In this document: positions 34,635 through 47,059 of the stretch, piece after piece
Position numbering within the stretch: position 1 is the first letter of the stretch
Layout of the letters: every line of letters begins with the position of its first letter
Assembly (NCBI GenBank): GCA_017893485.1
Contig: CM030363.1
Span: 84,311,230 to 84,375,229 of the forward strand
DNA: 64,000 nt
From: Hemerocallis citrina
Lineage: Eukaryota > Streptophyta > Magnoliopsida > Asparagales > Asphodelaceae
Direction of reading: 5' to 3'
Notes under the pieces: generated by a model
Database searches by the model: none
Seen by the model: only the letters and a program-made list of their open reading frames with translations
Told to the model about the DNA's origin: nothing
Program-made: the position numbers and the translations under genes

Positions 34635-35701
34635 AAGATGATGAGATGAGAGTTGGCATGTATGAAGAAACTCTTTAGCTTTTTTTTTTTATTATTTTTT
34701 TTTTTTAAAAGTGAATTTCAGTTGGAAGAAAGAGGATTTGTATGTACATTGTAAGAGAGCTTCTTAATGGTTTCCACTTGGTACCAGTAAAGAAGGATTC
34801 AGAAATTACGGCGACTACTAGAGTGCTGTTTTTTCTTTATTAAGGCATTTGGGATTCTTTGTAGCTGGAGAGGTTTTATCAAGATACCAAATGTTTGGCA
34901 TCAGAATTGAGATATCGAAGTAAAGCAAATGAAATAACAGGACATAAACAATTGTTTTAAATCTTGGCTTTCGAACTCGTCTCGGTTAGGAGTATTTCGT
35001 CTCTGATCGGATGAGATCTTGGCAAAATGTGATCATCTTGAATGTTCAATTTGAACACTCAATAAATATTTTTTTTTTTTGTTACTAAATAAGATATTAT
35101 ATGTTCTACATATCATTTATCAAATTAAATATTATATAATATAACTAATAGCATGAATCAATTATAGTAAATATTCGTAGAATTTAACAACAATATAAAA
35201 GAGAATATAATATAACTAAATAACTAAATTGAATTTACATTAATTAGAATAAATGTATTAGTTGATAGGCTTACTTGACTTTGTATATACACAAACAATA
35301 AAGAGATGAAATTCTCACATTTTCTTAACTTAAGATCTTATATTGAAAGACTAATATGCAAAAAGTCAAACAAAAAAAAGTTATATATTCACATTAATAT
35401 TAGTGTCTATTTCGGGCAATATTTCGGTTATTTTGACCGAAATCTACACATTTCGGTCCAAAATAATATGAAGTATAAAGTCTGTGATTTCGTATCGGCA
35501 AGCTAGCCGAAACAAAATTTCGGCCATATCACAGTGGACATAACACAATGGTGCGTCTAAAGGAAAATTTTCATAGAGCAATTGAGCACAGATGAAATAG
35601 AAGAACATTGGCTTTGTTTTGTCATTCTAAACCACAAACAGAAAGGACTGATGTAACGCACATCAACAGATGAGTGAAATTTATATATAATTTTTAGTAC
35701 T
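34635..35701. other. Non-coding region downstream of TBL
   Basis: This holds the TBL 3' untranslated region and an AT-rich spacer with several T and A runs. No gene, RNA or clear mobile element was seen. ORFs of ~60 codons are not supported. Confidence 0.5.
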
Positions 35702-35709
35702 CTTTTATG

Positions 35710-36629
35710 TAGGGGTGGGCATCGGTCGGTATCCGACCTAATATGGAACATCCACCACCGATCCAAAGAAGATCGATTTTTTAATTTTTCTCATCCGCAA
35801 CCAATCTGAACCTTAATTGGATCGGTTTCCATCCAAGCCGATTAAGCTCGGTTTGGATTGGATTGGATGGTCGGTTTGGCGTGCTACTTTTCACCTTCAA
35901 CATCATACATAATTTTGTTGAAATTTAAAAGATCAACTTCAATCAAACTTAAGAAACAACCTGCTATTTGTTATTCAGAAATAAATTTAAAATGAAGATT
36001 CATAAAACCACAAGTAAATAAATTGTGCACTAATTGTTTGAGATTATGACGTTTAAATGGGTGAGATAAATTACTTTTTCACTTGCATACTTCTGTAATC
36101 TTAGTTTATTATTATAAAAGAAGCATTAAATAACCATAGCTAATTGAATTTTAGGTACAATAAAAAAGATTTAGATTACAATTTCTACTTGACTTGATTA
36201 AAGTAACTACTAAATGTTACATCAATTTCATGATTCTATTAAGTTGGACCACACTGTAAATCAAGCATTTCTCAACAACATAACACACAAGATTATGGAG
36301 AATCAAAACATAGGTAGAACAATTGCTCAGTTTGTATTAAAGAAATTAAAGAAGACTGTTTGTATCTCCAAGAAAATGAGAAATGACTATTTTTATATTT
36401 AAAAAATTAAAGAAGAACTATATTTTTAATGGACTTATGCATAGAGGTACGCTCTGTTCGGTTTCATCGGTTATTTGAAAGCCCCATCCAACAATCGAAC
36501 CGGTCCAGTTGGTTATTGAAGATCAAGAACCGAGCCAATTCAAACCCCCAATTGGTTCGATTAAAAACCGGTCGGTTCGGGTTGGATTGGTTCGGATTGG
36601 TCAGTTCGGATAATAGTTGTCTACCCCTA
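35710..36629. mobile_element. Non-autonomous hAT element (920 bp)
   Basis: The termini are TAGGGGTGGGCA at 35710 and GTCTACCCCTA ending at 36629, inverted repeats of hAT type. An exact 8-bp target duplication CTTTTATG is at 35702-35709 and 36630-36637. Subterminal CGGTTCGG / CCGATC repeats lie at both ends. The AT-rich centre has no transposase. Confidence 0.92.
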
Positions 36630-36637
36630 CTTTTATG

Positions 36638-37317
36638 CATTAAAATTGCGAGTTCTCGTTTATTTATTTAAAATTTATCTTATTTCTACTCAATATTATT
36701 TACTTGTTTGTTTTTGTAGGAATGAGATAAATAAATGCAAAAGGTGAGCGTTTTGCAAGAAATTATGGAAGATTACAAAGATGAAGATTTCAAAATTCAA
36801 GCACTAAAATACAAGTTTTTACGAATTGGTCCGTGGTAGAATCAGCAAAAAAATATTTCGATCAATTAGGGGATAAAATAAAATTTTGCAGTAAAATAAA
36901 AGTAGAGTAGATTTAAATTATGGTTAGTTAATTAATTAATTTAAAATTTAATAGATTAATTTTAATTTATAGATTTTTAAAATAATTAATTAATTATTTA
37001 ATAACAATTAAACTTAAGCCTAATTATAATCCACTATCCTATATATATACATATGAAGAACTGGGCTGTCGGGTGGAGGCGTGAACAGAGGTTGGCGGCG
37101 TGACCAGAAGAAGAAGATAACAAATAAATTAATTAATTAATTAAAAGTAAAAAAATTAAAAAAATCAAAAAATTTTAAAAAAAAATTAAAAAAGTCCGAG
37201 AGCGAAACAAAGAAAAGAAAAAACAGACGTGTGGCTTTGCGACGTCAGCGGCTGCACCTTGGGTTGCTTTCGGTGCGGAAAACGAGAGACGAGACAAAGG
37301 AGAGGGAAGCAGCAGAA
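36638..37317. other. AT-rich non-coding spacer
   Basis: Many TTAATTAA-like runs. A short GC-richer patch is at 37060-37110. No gene seen. Confidence 0.5.
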
Positions 37318-38041
37318 GAAAGGAAGCGCAAATCGAGGTATCCCAATTTGCAAAAAATTTTTCACAAAATAGTTTTTCTTGTATCTGCTTTCTTTTTGTC
37401 TAAATTTATTATGCAATTCAAGACAGTATTTATTAGTTACAATTTTATTATGAACTAAATTATATTTTCTTTAGGCCATTGATGTAGCCTAATTTTGATA
37501 ATATAATTTAAATTTCATATTATTTTTCTATTTTTTAATGGTTGTGTATTTGATTGTTGTTCTTAATGCTTACAATTGTTTGACCAATTTTTGTATGCTT
37601 TATTGGATCATAGAGAGACCGAGAGATAATTTGTAATTTAGAACTACAGAATTAAACACCATTGATTAAGCGAAATTAAGAAAGGAAGCGCAAATCGAGG
37701 TATCTCAGTTTGCAAAAAAAAATTTACAAAATAGTTTTTCTTGTATCTATTTTCTTTTTGCCTAAATTTATTATGCAATTCAAGACAGTATTTATTAGTT
37801 ACAATTTTATTATGAACTAAATTATATTTTTTTTAGGCCATTGATGTAGCCTAAATTTGATAACATAATTTAAATTTCATATTATTTTTCTATTTTTTAA
37901 TGGTTGTGTATTTGATTGTTGTTCTTAATGCTTACAATTGTTTGGCCAATTTTTGTATGCTTTATTGGATCATAGAGAGACCGAGAGATAATTTGTGATT
38001 TAGAACTACAGAATTAAACACCATTGATTGAGCGAAATTAG
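37318..38041. repeat. 362-bp tandem duplication
   Basis: The segment with GGAAGCGCAAATCGAGGTAT occurs at 37323 and 37685 and continues nearly identical for the whole unit, ending near CACCATTGATT. The two copies differ by only a few bases, so the duplication is recent. No coding content. 38042-38483 beyond it is AT-rich with nothing recognisable. Confidence 0.9.
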
Positions 38042-38479
38042 AGATGATTTACCGTGATTGATATGATAAAGAAATTCATAGAACTTACTGAGTTTTCAAT
38101 TAATTAAATTTGCAGAGAAATATAACAAACTGTTAGTTGAGATATTTTTGGTGTTGTTCGAGAGAAAGCATTGAATACTTGGAAATTTTTGTTCTACAAC
38201 TTGGAAAAATAATATTTTTATTCACATAGAATTATAAATTGTGTGAAATTAATTAGGTGAAATCAAAAGCCCTAAAATTAGTTTTGTAATTAATAAACAA
38301 CAAAATTTCTGATTCCGCTCATTTTTAATTAATTTAGTTAGTTCTTTAGATTAATATAATTTAGTTGTTTTCTTTATTGAATTTTAATTTTCCAAATAGT
38401 AATTAATCTAGTAATTTCGGTACTCCATAAAATAATTAGTTCTTGTGGGTTCAACACTCTTTTGTACACTCTTTTCACT

Positions 38480-38483
<4 letters not shown>

Positions 38484-38557
<74 letters not shown>
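38484..38557. repeat. (AT)n microsatellite
   Basis: An uninterrupted AT alternation of about 74 bases. Confidence 0.97.
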
Positions 38558-38560
<3 letters not shown>

Positions 38561-38837
38561 TATATATAATTTTTTCAGAATTTTATCACCATAAAAAGAC
38601 CTGAAGCTTGTTCATGGATGGATCAACCATTCATGAGCTAAGAATAATGCAATACAAACCTGATACTGTATGTAAAAACTCACAGTTGATTGAAATGTAT
38701 TGGAACAACAAAAAACTACAATTCGGAACTGAGTTACACATCTTTCAAACAATGAAAATCTATAGTGCAACTAAATGTTAGCCATGTTAGTTTCTAATAT
38801 TACAAATGATCTTTTGAATTTTGGGGAACAGACTTTT

Positions 38838-39012
38838 TCAAGTTTGTTGGTCAGAGGTGCCAGTACCGAGAAAACGATCCACGAGTTGAACTACAGATTG
38901 GGCGAGGGACTACGGGACTCTGCTGATTCTTGTGTAGATGCCTCAGCATAAACACGTATTATGTCCTCAGTATCAGATGGCCGAATGAAACACCGTCCTT
39001 GGGAGTACTTGG
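38838..39012 (-). pseudogene. Orphan last exon of phosphoacetylglucosamine mutase
   Basis: On the minus strand, acceptor TGCATGCAG precedes 39012. The exon reads AKYSQGRCFIRPSDTEDI, RVYAEASTQESAES. After a one-base shift it reads SLAQSVVQLVDRFLGTGTSD and a stop (38838-38840). This is the C-terminal phosphate-binding domain of the plant enzyme that interconverts GlcNAc-6-P and GlcNAc-1-P. The usual RPSGTE loop has Gly changed to Asp. With the shift and no other exon in the window, it is a dead fragment. The identification is from memory of the family. Confidence 0.8.
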
Positions 39013-39111
39013 CTGCATGCAAGTTACACGTGGAGGAAACATGAGGAGCAAATAGAAAATAAGAACATAAGCTTAGGGTATTACAACCCTCATAAACAAG
39101 TGTAAAAACAA

Positions 39112-39198
39112 GTGTAAGTGTGGTCTACTGATAAGTCTCGCCTTGGTAAGTCTCGCCTCTTCGCTGGTGAGCAAGAGTCGTTCAAATCCCGCTTACAC
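39112..39198 (+). ncRNA. tRNA-like / SINE-head-like sequence
   Basis: The ends GTGTAAG (39112-39118) and CTTACAC (39192-39198) can pair as a 7-bp acceptor stem, 87 bases apart. Inside are a box-A-like TGGTCTACTGATAAG and a box-B-like GTTCAAATCC. The T-stem does not pair well and AGTCTCGCCT is duplicated in the anticodon region. It is probably a tRNA-derived pseudogene or SINE head, not a working tRNA. Confidence 0.45.
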
Positions 39199-39218
39199 TA
39201 AAAAATCCCCATATATAT

Positions 39219-41640
39219 GCTTCTTCGGTTGTAAACAGGGCTGTGTGCACAGACCCATGCAAAATTTAATCTGGACCGTTGGATCTTTGATTCAGCGGCC
39301 CATATATTTTTTTTATAAAATTTAACCTTAACCCGTCGTTGGGAACGACGAGTTATGGCTAAAATTTATAAAAAAATATAGCCTTAACCCGTTGTTCCCA
39401 AGAACAGATTAAGGTAAAGATATGATCTCAGATCTGTATACAGGCCTTCGTCTTCCTCGTCGAAATCAAATCCAAAAATCCAAAAACCCAAAAACCCTCC
39501 CCATATTCAGTCGTTTTTTTGGGCGAAACCAAACCCAAAAACACTAAAAAAATTTCAAACTCATCCGTTTGCTCCTACTCCGCCGTTTGCTCCTACTCCT
39601 CCTCTTCCACTCTCATACAATCTCTCTCTCCAAATATCTACATCAAAAGCAAATCAATTCTTGTGCGAAGGCCACAAATCGATTTATTGGCAAAATTCGT
39701 TGGTATTTTGTAAGGTATTGACTAATTCTTTGCCTTATTAGAGTTAATTATGTTGATTTCTAAATTTTTACATAGTAAATTATTTAGAAAGTCCAAAAAA
39801 ATGCTTTACCCAAAATAATTTAGAACTGTAGTAATGTTTGGCTTACTAATTTAGTTTTATTTGTGTTGATTTTGTCACGTTAAATTTATACGGAATTAAT
39901 GACTTAGAATTTTTTAGTGCGGTTAGAGTAGAAAATCTTGCAAATGGCCTCCAAAAAATACGAAACTTTGCGAGTAGGTTGATCTCACGCAGCACAAGCC
40001 ACCCCAATATGTAGAAGTGGGTTTCGATTCACGGTTGGAGATATACGGCCATGTATCGCTTTTGGTTAAAAAAAAGTAATAAAGCGGTATACGGACATAT
40101 CTCGCAAATCGTGAGTCGAAACTCGCTTCTACAAGTTCGGGTGACTTGCGCTACGTGAGTTCGACCAAGTTGAAAAGTTTTATGAATTTTAAATGCCATT
40201 TGTGGGATTTTCTCACGTTTCTCGAATTAGAAGTTAATGACTTAGAAATTTTTTAGTGCGGTTAGAGTTGAAAATCTTGCAAATGGCCTCCAAAAAATTT
40301 GAAACTTTGCGAGTAGGTTGATCTCATGCAGCACAAGCCATCCCAACTTGTAGAAGTGGATTTCGATTCACGGTTCGAGATATAAGGCCGTGTATCGCTT
40401 TTGGTTTAAAAAAACCTAATAAAGCGGTATACGGACGTATATCGCAAACCGTGAGTCGAAACTTACTTGTACAACTTTGGGTGGCTTGCGCTACGTGAAT
40501 TTGACCTAAGTTGCAAAGTTTTAGAAATTTTGGATACCGTTTGTGCGATTTTGTGACGTTCCTCGCATTAGAAGTTATTGACTCGGAATTTTTTTAGTGC
40601 AGTTAGAGTTGAAAACCTTGCAAACGGCCTCCAAAAAGTACAAAATTTTGCGAGTAGGATGGTGTCACGCAGTACAAGCCACCCCAACTTGTAGAAGTGG
40701 GTTTCGATTCACGGTTCGAGATATAAGACCGTGTATCACTTTCGGCTGAAAAAAACCCAAATAAAGTGATACACGGCCGTATCTCTCGAACCGTTAGTCG
40801 AAACTCACTTGTACAAGTTGGGATAGTTTGCTCTACGTGAATTCAAGCAAGGTGCAAAGTTTTATAAATTTTGGATACCGTTTGTGCGGTTTTGTCACGT
40901 TCCTCGCATTATAAGTTAGTGACTTAGAATTTTTTAAGTGCGGTTAGATTAGAAAACCCTTCAAATGATATCCAAAAAATACGGAACTTTGCGAGTAGGA
41001 TGGTCTCACCTAGCACAGGCAACCCGAACTTGTATAAATCAATTTTGACTCACGGTTAGAGAGATACGGCCGTATATCGCTTTCGGTTGAAAAAAACCCA
41101 AATAAAGTGATACACGACCGTATCTCTCGAACCGTTAGTCGAAACTCACTTGTACAAGTTGGGGTGGCTTACGCTACGTGAATTCAAGCAAGGTGCAACG
41201 TTTTATAAATTTTGGATGTCGTTTGTGCAGTTTTCTCACGTTCCTCGCATTAGAAGTTAATGACTTAGAACGCGTTTAGTGCGGTTATACTAGAAAACCA
41301 TTCAAACGACCTTAAAAAATTACGAAATTTTGCGACTCGGATGGTCTAACGTAGATCAAGCAATCCCAATTTGTAGAAGTGAGTTTCGACTAACGGTCCG
41401 AGAGATACAATCGTGTGTTGCTTTTGATTATTAAAACACCAAATACAGCGATACACGACCGTATCTCGCATACCGTGAGTCAAATCACTTCTGCAAGTTA
41501 CGGTGACTTGTGCTAGGTGAATTAAAGTAAGTTGCAAAGTTTTATAAATTGTGGATGCCGTTTGTTTGGTTTTGTGATGTTTCTCTATTAATATGTAAAT
41601 GAAGTTAGAAAGTTTTCATCACATTCTATAGCAGGTTTCG
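39219..41640 (+). repeat. Left terminal inverted repeat of the large MULE
   Basis: Collinear in reverse with about 51850-54659. It has an outer ~680 bp (two hairpins of TTAACCCGT type and a promoter-like region CTCCTACTCCGCCG, CAATCTCTCTCTCC), a linker, then five tandem ~341-bp units. A start-like leader runs into the transposase at 41676. Confidence 0.85.
39900..41640 (+). repeat. Five tandem ~341-bp units within the left TIR
   Basis: The marker phrase AGTGCGGTTAGA recurs at 39916, 40255, 40596, 40937 and 41278 (steps 339, 341, 341, 341). Each unit contains an imperfect inverted repeat: TTCGATTCACGGTT ... TATCGCTTTTGG on one side, AAAGCGGTATACGG ... AACCGTGAGTCGAAAC on the other. Each can fold into a hairpin of roughly 50-bp arms. 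Confidence 0.9.
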
Positions 41641-41675
41641 TAGCCCTAATTGTTCTCCTTTTTGTTTTCTTAGGT

Positions 41676-43992
41676 ATGGACAGTTTTGAAGGAAATTCTG
41701 TTACCGGAGAGAAATTTGTTCGTGCACAACAAATTGGCGAGTTTTTTCCTCATGTTGACGAGCACCTAAAACCGAAGATTGGTATGACATTTCCCACTCT
41801 AGAGGAGGCGGAAAAATTTTATTTATCGTACTACAAATGTGCGGGTTTCTCTATGCGTAAGAGTGAAAATAAATACAAGGAAAAACAATGTAGTGGATAA
41901 ATCATATGTATGTAATAAAGCCGGGGAGACACCGAATAATCAGAATGAAGCTAGATGATGAACAACTTCTAGAACGGGTTGCAAATCTTTCGTTCGTGTC
42001 AAACTAAACCCACAAAGTAATTCGTTGATTATTTATTCATTTAATGAACCACACAATCACAAATTTACTTCACCCGGTAGAAGTCACTTGCTACCTCGAA
42101 ACCGTGAATTGACAAATACAGATAAAAAAGTAATTGGTCAACTTACCGAAGCTAATGTTCCTGTATGCAAACAAATGCTATTCTTCGAAGGTGTAAGTGG
42201 AGGTAATGAGAAAATTAGTTTCACTGAAACCGATGTCAGAAATCTCAGGAGAGACGAGATGGAAGGTTTAAAAGGACACGACCGGCAAATGCTACTTGAG
42301 TTCTTTGAATCCAAAAAGGAGACCGGTCCTTTATTCTATTATGATTACCAATGTGATCCTGAAAAGCGATTGTCCTTATTGTGTCTAGGTAGATGGTATC
42401 GCTAGAAAGAATTATGACGTATTTGGGGATGTTTTTGCTTTGATGCTACCTACAACACAAACCGATACGAATGTTATTTGGATTCAACCATCATTGGCAA
42501 TCAATATTGCTAGGTTGTGGGTTCATCCCAAATGAGAAGGCATCCTCATTTGAGTGGTTCTTTAAAATGTGGCGAAGAGCAATGACTCACGATCCGATGA
42601 ATATCGTGACAGATGAGGATCGTGGAATAACTACTGCAGTTTCTAAAGTTTTCTCAATCACGTCACATAGATATTACAGTTGGCATATTTTGGATAAGTT
42701 ACCGTATGAAGTGCGTATGCCGAATAACAATGACGAGTTTAGGGATGCTTTGAAGAATATCATTTATACGGCGAAATATAAAATTGAATTTGAACAGAAG
42801 TGGAAAATTTTGATTTTCCAGTACAAACTTGAGAATAACAAATGGTCGAAGGATAAATTTGAAATTCGCAAGAAATGGGCTCCCGTGTATGCAAGAGACT
42901 CATTTTGGGGTGGCATGTTGAGTACCCAACGTAGCGAATCGCTACATTCATCCTTGAAGCAACATACTCATAAGAAGTACTCATTGCATAAATTTGCCGT
43001 CATCCTTGACCGAGTCTTAATAAAATAAAGATACGATGAACTTAAAGAAACACATCGTAATCGTGAGGAGAGGCCAAAATTGAGGACCGAATGGGCGTTG
43101 GAGTCACAAATGGCGGAAACATACACACTGAAGATTTTTCTACAAATTCCAACAAGAAGTCGTAAAAAGCTTATTACTTAATGTGAGTTTAATTGTGAGT
43201 ATGGATACACCAGATAGTGCAGCTTTTTCTGTAACCGTTTGTGGAAATTCAGAACCGGGGAGGGTGATTTGTTTTTGTAAAATCAGTCAAATTACTAAAT
43301 GCCCTTATGCCATGTATGACTTCGTAGGCATTCCTTGCAAACATCTATTGGAAGTTATTTGGTTCACAGATCACACCGCACTACCCGAGCAATATATTTG
43401 TAGGCGATGGACCAGGGATCAACTGACAAGAAGCACTACACCGATTCCCAATAGTATGGACGATAATTTTGCCTCTCGTTATTGTGAACTGACTATGCAC
43501 TCAAGACATTTGGTCGATCTTGGTTATTCTTCATAGCGAGGGTACAAGTACATACTCGACCACATGCTTAAGAAAATCGAAGGCTTTGCTCACATTGAAT
43601 CCGGGAATAGCACACCACACGATTGTAGCGCACAACCGAAGAGTGGTGGACATGCACATGCACATGCACCAGTGGGGGACCCCGTGCAGTGCACCACAAA
43701 GGGGAGGCCTAAAGGAAAAAGGTTGAAGTCTATCAGAGAATCCCAACAAACGAAGAGGCCAAGACTTTGCAGGACATGCCTACGTGTCGTATGTCATGAT
43801 TCACGAAATTGCCCAAAAATATAGCAAGGTAATATATCAGAGACTAAGTATTTGTTAATTGGACTCAATGAATCTAAACTTGTTGTAGTTGATACTAAAC
43901 CATTCTTTTCCCTTATTTAGTGCATCGGTAGGGTATGAAGAAGCTCCAAATGCTGGAGAGAGTGATGATGATGAAGGTGAAGGTTCGTGCTA
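41676..43992 (+). pseudogene. MULE transposase of the FAR1/FHY3-like type, broken
   Basis: The start MDSFEGNSVTGEKF at 41676 leads into a FAR1-type N-terminal domain (TFPTLEEAEKFYLSYYKCAG). A frameshift lies near 41895. 42025-42405 continues (FNEPHNHKFTSPGRSHLLPR). The DDE core follows: FDATYNTNRYE near 42438, then FNHHWQSILLGCGFIPNE, and IVTDEDRGI near 42580. A SWIM zinc finger (CPYAMYDFVGIPCKHLLEVI) is at about 43290-43350, with YICRRWTRDQ after it. The end has RPKGKR and a Cys/His knuckle (CRTCLRVVCHDSRNC). A last acidic exon may be 43921-43992. In the family this enzyme binds the TIRs and moves the element. Stops at several points inactivate it. Confidence 0.88.
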
Positions 43993-45860
43993 AGAGATTT
44001 TTCGTGTTATGTATGTCATATCAAACTTTCAAGATAAACACCGAATAATTACTTACTTTTGTCTTTCGATGTGAAGAGAATTATTAATTTCGACTTTATT
44101 ATTAACCTTTTTTTTTGGTGTAGGTCCGGAATGAAACAAAATATTGTCCATGGAAAGAATCAATTATTGAAAACTTCCATACTTTTGATTGTATATATGT
44201 GATCAATTCAACATTTTTTTGGGTACAATTAGATTACTGGTGTATTTAATCAGAGTGCAATTTGTGCATGTGTGCATTTTGTGTATTTGTGAACAACATA
44301 TGTTGTTGGGGGTGTTGATGTTGTAATTGGGTAGCGAATGTTTATTTATGTTGAAATTTGTAAATTTTGAAGATGTGTGCAATTTGGGCAACCCGAACTA
44401 TTTGTGAATTTTTTTGTAATTGCTTTTTTTTGTATTCCGATGTGTACAAAATTATTATTTGTGTTGAAAGTTGTGAGTGAATTTTATGTATTTGGGTAAA
44501 TTGTGTATTCTGCAATATATCTATGCTGTTGGATTTTTTCAATTTGTGGAAAATTGTGAAAATTTATGCAAACTTACATTTTGAAGATAAAATACTGCCA
44601 AAATCGGATAAACCTAGCCCGCTATTTAGGATAACCGGTTAAAATAACTTAACCCGTTATTGAGGAGAATGGGTTAAGTAGATTGATATTGGCAGGACTT
44701 CATCCCCTACAGACCAAGTATTGATAAAGTACTGCCAATTTCTCTCTACTTAACCCGTTATCGTCAATAACGGGTTAAGTAGATAGATATTGGCAGTACT
44801 TTATCAATATTTGGTCTGTAGGAGATGAAGTCCTGTCAATATCTCTCTACTTAACCCGTTATTGGTGATGACGGGTTAAGATCACCTAACCTGTCATCGT
44901 CAATAACGGGTTAAGTAGAGAGATTTTTACAGAACTTTTGCCTGTGTAGGCACTATGTGCTTTTGTTCATACATATACAACTTCACAAAATTTGTTCATT
45001 CACAACAACTTCTACAGATGATAATTTGATCATTCAGTAATTCACATCAATCTTGGGATACTTAACCCGTTAGGTTGATTGATATTTGCAGTGTCTTCGC
45101 CTTTGTGCTACAACTCTTCAAATTTTCAAGATAAAGTTCTAAGAATATAGGGATACGGGTTATATCTCATAACAACATTGTACATCATTCATTACAAACT
45201 GGCAAATATATGTAAATTGAACATACATAGAATGCATACATAACTAAAGTCAATTGATATTACAAAGTCATTCTTTGACACTTTCACCAAAATTTACAAT
45301 TAATTTAGTATACAAGTACATGCTGGGTTTCTTCTCAACGGGTAGGAAGAACTGCTGGCATTGCCTTTTTTTGAATGCATAAGTAGCAGTTATCCCCCCT
45401 GCATACAATTTAGTTCACTATTATTACACAGAGGCAGCTATTCTCCGGTTCGTGGGATAGAGTAGTAGTGAGTGTAACCGTATATTCAAAGTACTTGACA
45501 ACTTCTTGACACGCACTCCTTATATTCGTACTATTTGTTGCATGATTGTGAGATGTGTATGCCAAGAAGTTAAAAAGTACCATAAATAATTGTGACACCC
45601 ACCACTACTCTGTCCTACGAAACCAGAGAATTGTTGCACTCTGTGTAACAATAAGGCCGGAACGAATGTGCATGAAGGGATGAGAATTGCTACTTCTGCA
45701 TTCATTAGAAAAGCCCCAAAAGAAGAGTAAGGGGAATGAAAAAAAAAAGACAGAGTCAGGAGTCCTCCCTACCCTTGAGAGAAACCCAGCATGCACTTGT
45801 ACGCTAAAGTAGACATGCATCTGTCTCTTTACTTCTGCATCTTTAGCTTCTTTCTGAAAC
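43993..45860. other. MULE interior, part 1: hairpin repeats, no gene
   Basis: AT-rich sequence. 44620-44960 holds hairpins with arms like TTAACCCGTTAT / ATAACGGGTTAA, separated by copies of a phrase containing ATATTGGCAGTACTTTAT. 45300-45860 has weak minus-strand ORFs (45410-45862) without recognisable domains. Confidence 0.55.
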
Positions 45861-46012
45861 AATGTTATGAAGAATGATGAAGGAGACTCTCTTTGAACTC
45901 AGGGTTTTTTTGAACTCAAACTTCTTCCCCCTTCTGCATCTGTCTCCTCCCTCTTTTTTTCCTTTCTTTTCTTCATCTTATGTCTTTTCTTCATTGAACT
46001 CAAGAGGCATAG

Positions 46013-46513
46013 TTATAGGGGAATGAAGAAGGAAGCATTGAAGTGCAAGAAAACAATAAGGAAATGAAGAAGGCAAGAAAACAAGAAGGCATTGATAATG
46101 ATTCTGAAATGTTGAATGAAGAAGGCAAGAAAACAAAAAGGAAATGAAGAAGGCAAGAAAAGATTGGCAAGAAAACAAGAAGACATTGAGTGTGATCCTG
46201 AAATGTTCAATGAAGAAGGTAAGAAAACAAGAAGGAAATGAAGAAGGCAAGAAAAGATTGGCAAGAAAACAAGAAGGCATTCATAATGATTTTGAAATGT
46301 TGGATGAAGAAGGCCAGAATTCAAGAATGCATTGATACACTTCTCAATACTTTGTTGAATAAAGAAGGCAAGAAAACAAGAAGGAAATGTTAAAGGCAAG
46401 AAAAGATTGGCAAGAAAATAAGCATGAACAGCAAAAGCATTAAAACAACCAAGAAGAAGCAAGCATTGAATTTTCATCTGAACGAAATCAAGTTCCAGCT
46501 GCAGCAACAACAT
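46013..46513. repeat. Low-complexity GAAGAAGGCAAGAAAAC repeats
   Basis: Purine-rich units such as AAGAAGGCAAGAAAACAAGA and TGATCCTGAAATGTT recur with a spacing near 100 bases. The minus-strand frame of 166 codons rich in Phe/Leu is a by-product of the repeat, not a protein I would call. Confidence 0.75.
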
Positions 46514-46659
46514 TAAATTTAGAAGAAAAAAGCATGAACAGCAACAGTTGTATTATCATCTCATCAAAAGGAGCAATATGATACACTTCTCAAAATGCAC
46601 CAACAACGACAGCAATATAAAGCTCCATTCAGAAGGTACAGAAGAGCTTCGATCATCTA

Positions 46660-46935
46660 CAGATCAAGTATTCATAAAGTTCTGCCAATATATCTTTACT
46701 TAACCCGTCATCTCCAACAACGGGTTAAGTATAGATATATTGGTAGTACTTTATGAATACTTGATCTGTAGATGATGAAGTACTTCCAATATATGTCTAC
46801 TTAACCCGTTATTGGGAATGACGGGTTATGAAGTACTGCCAATATATGTCTACTTAACCCGTTATTGGGGATGACGGGTTACTTAACCCGTCATCCCCAA
46901 TAACGGGTTAAGTAGACATATATTGGAAGTACTTT
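46660..46935. repeat. MULE interior hairpin cluster
   Basis: Four or more TTAACCCGT...ACGGGTTAA hairpins lie in 280 bases, with spacers TATTGG(C/T)AGTACTT. One (46852-46915) is a long near-perfect palindrome with ACTTAACCCGTTATTGGGG on one side and its complement on the other. Confidence 0.85.
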
Positions 46936-47059
46936 ATGAACTAATAATTTTAACATTATTTGAAAAAAAAATCAAAATGTTTGTAAATCTAATAAATAAT
47001 ATAGTTCAATAAATGAAAACAATTTATTATAAATTATTCAAACACTACTATAACCATAC

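Noticed and set aside
39900..41640. Regular repeats considered as a CRISPR array
   Set aside because: The unit is ~341 bp with no distinct spacers, and the setting is a plant MULE TIR.
46013..46513. 166-aa Phe/Leu/Cys-rich ORF
   Set aside because: It is the reverse of a purine-rich tandem repeat inside the MULE; the residues follow the repeat.
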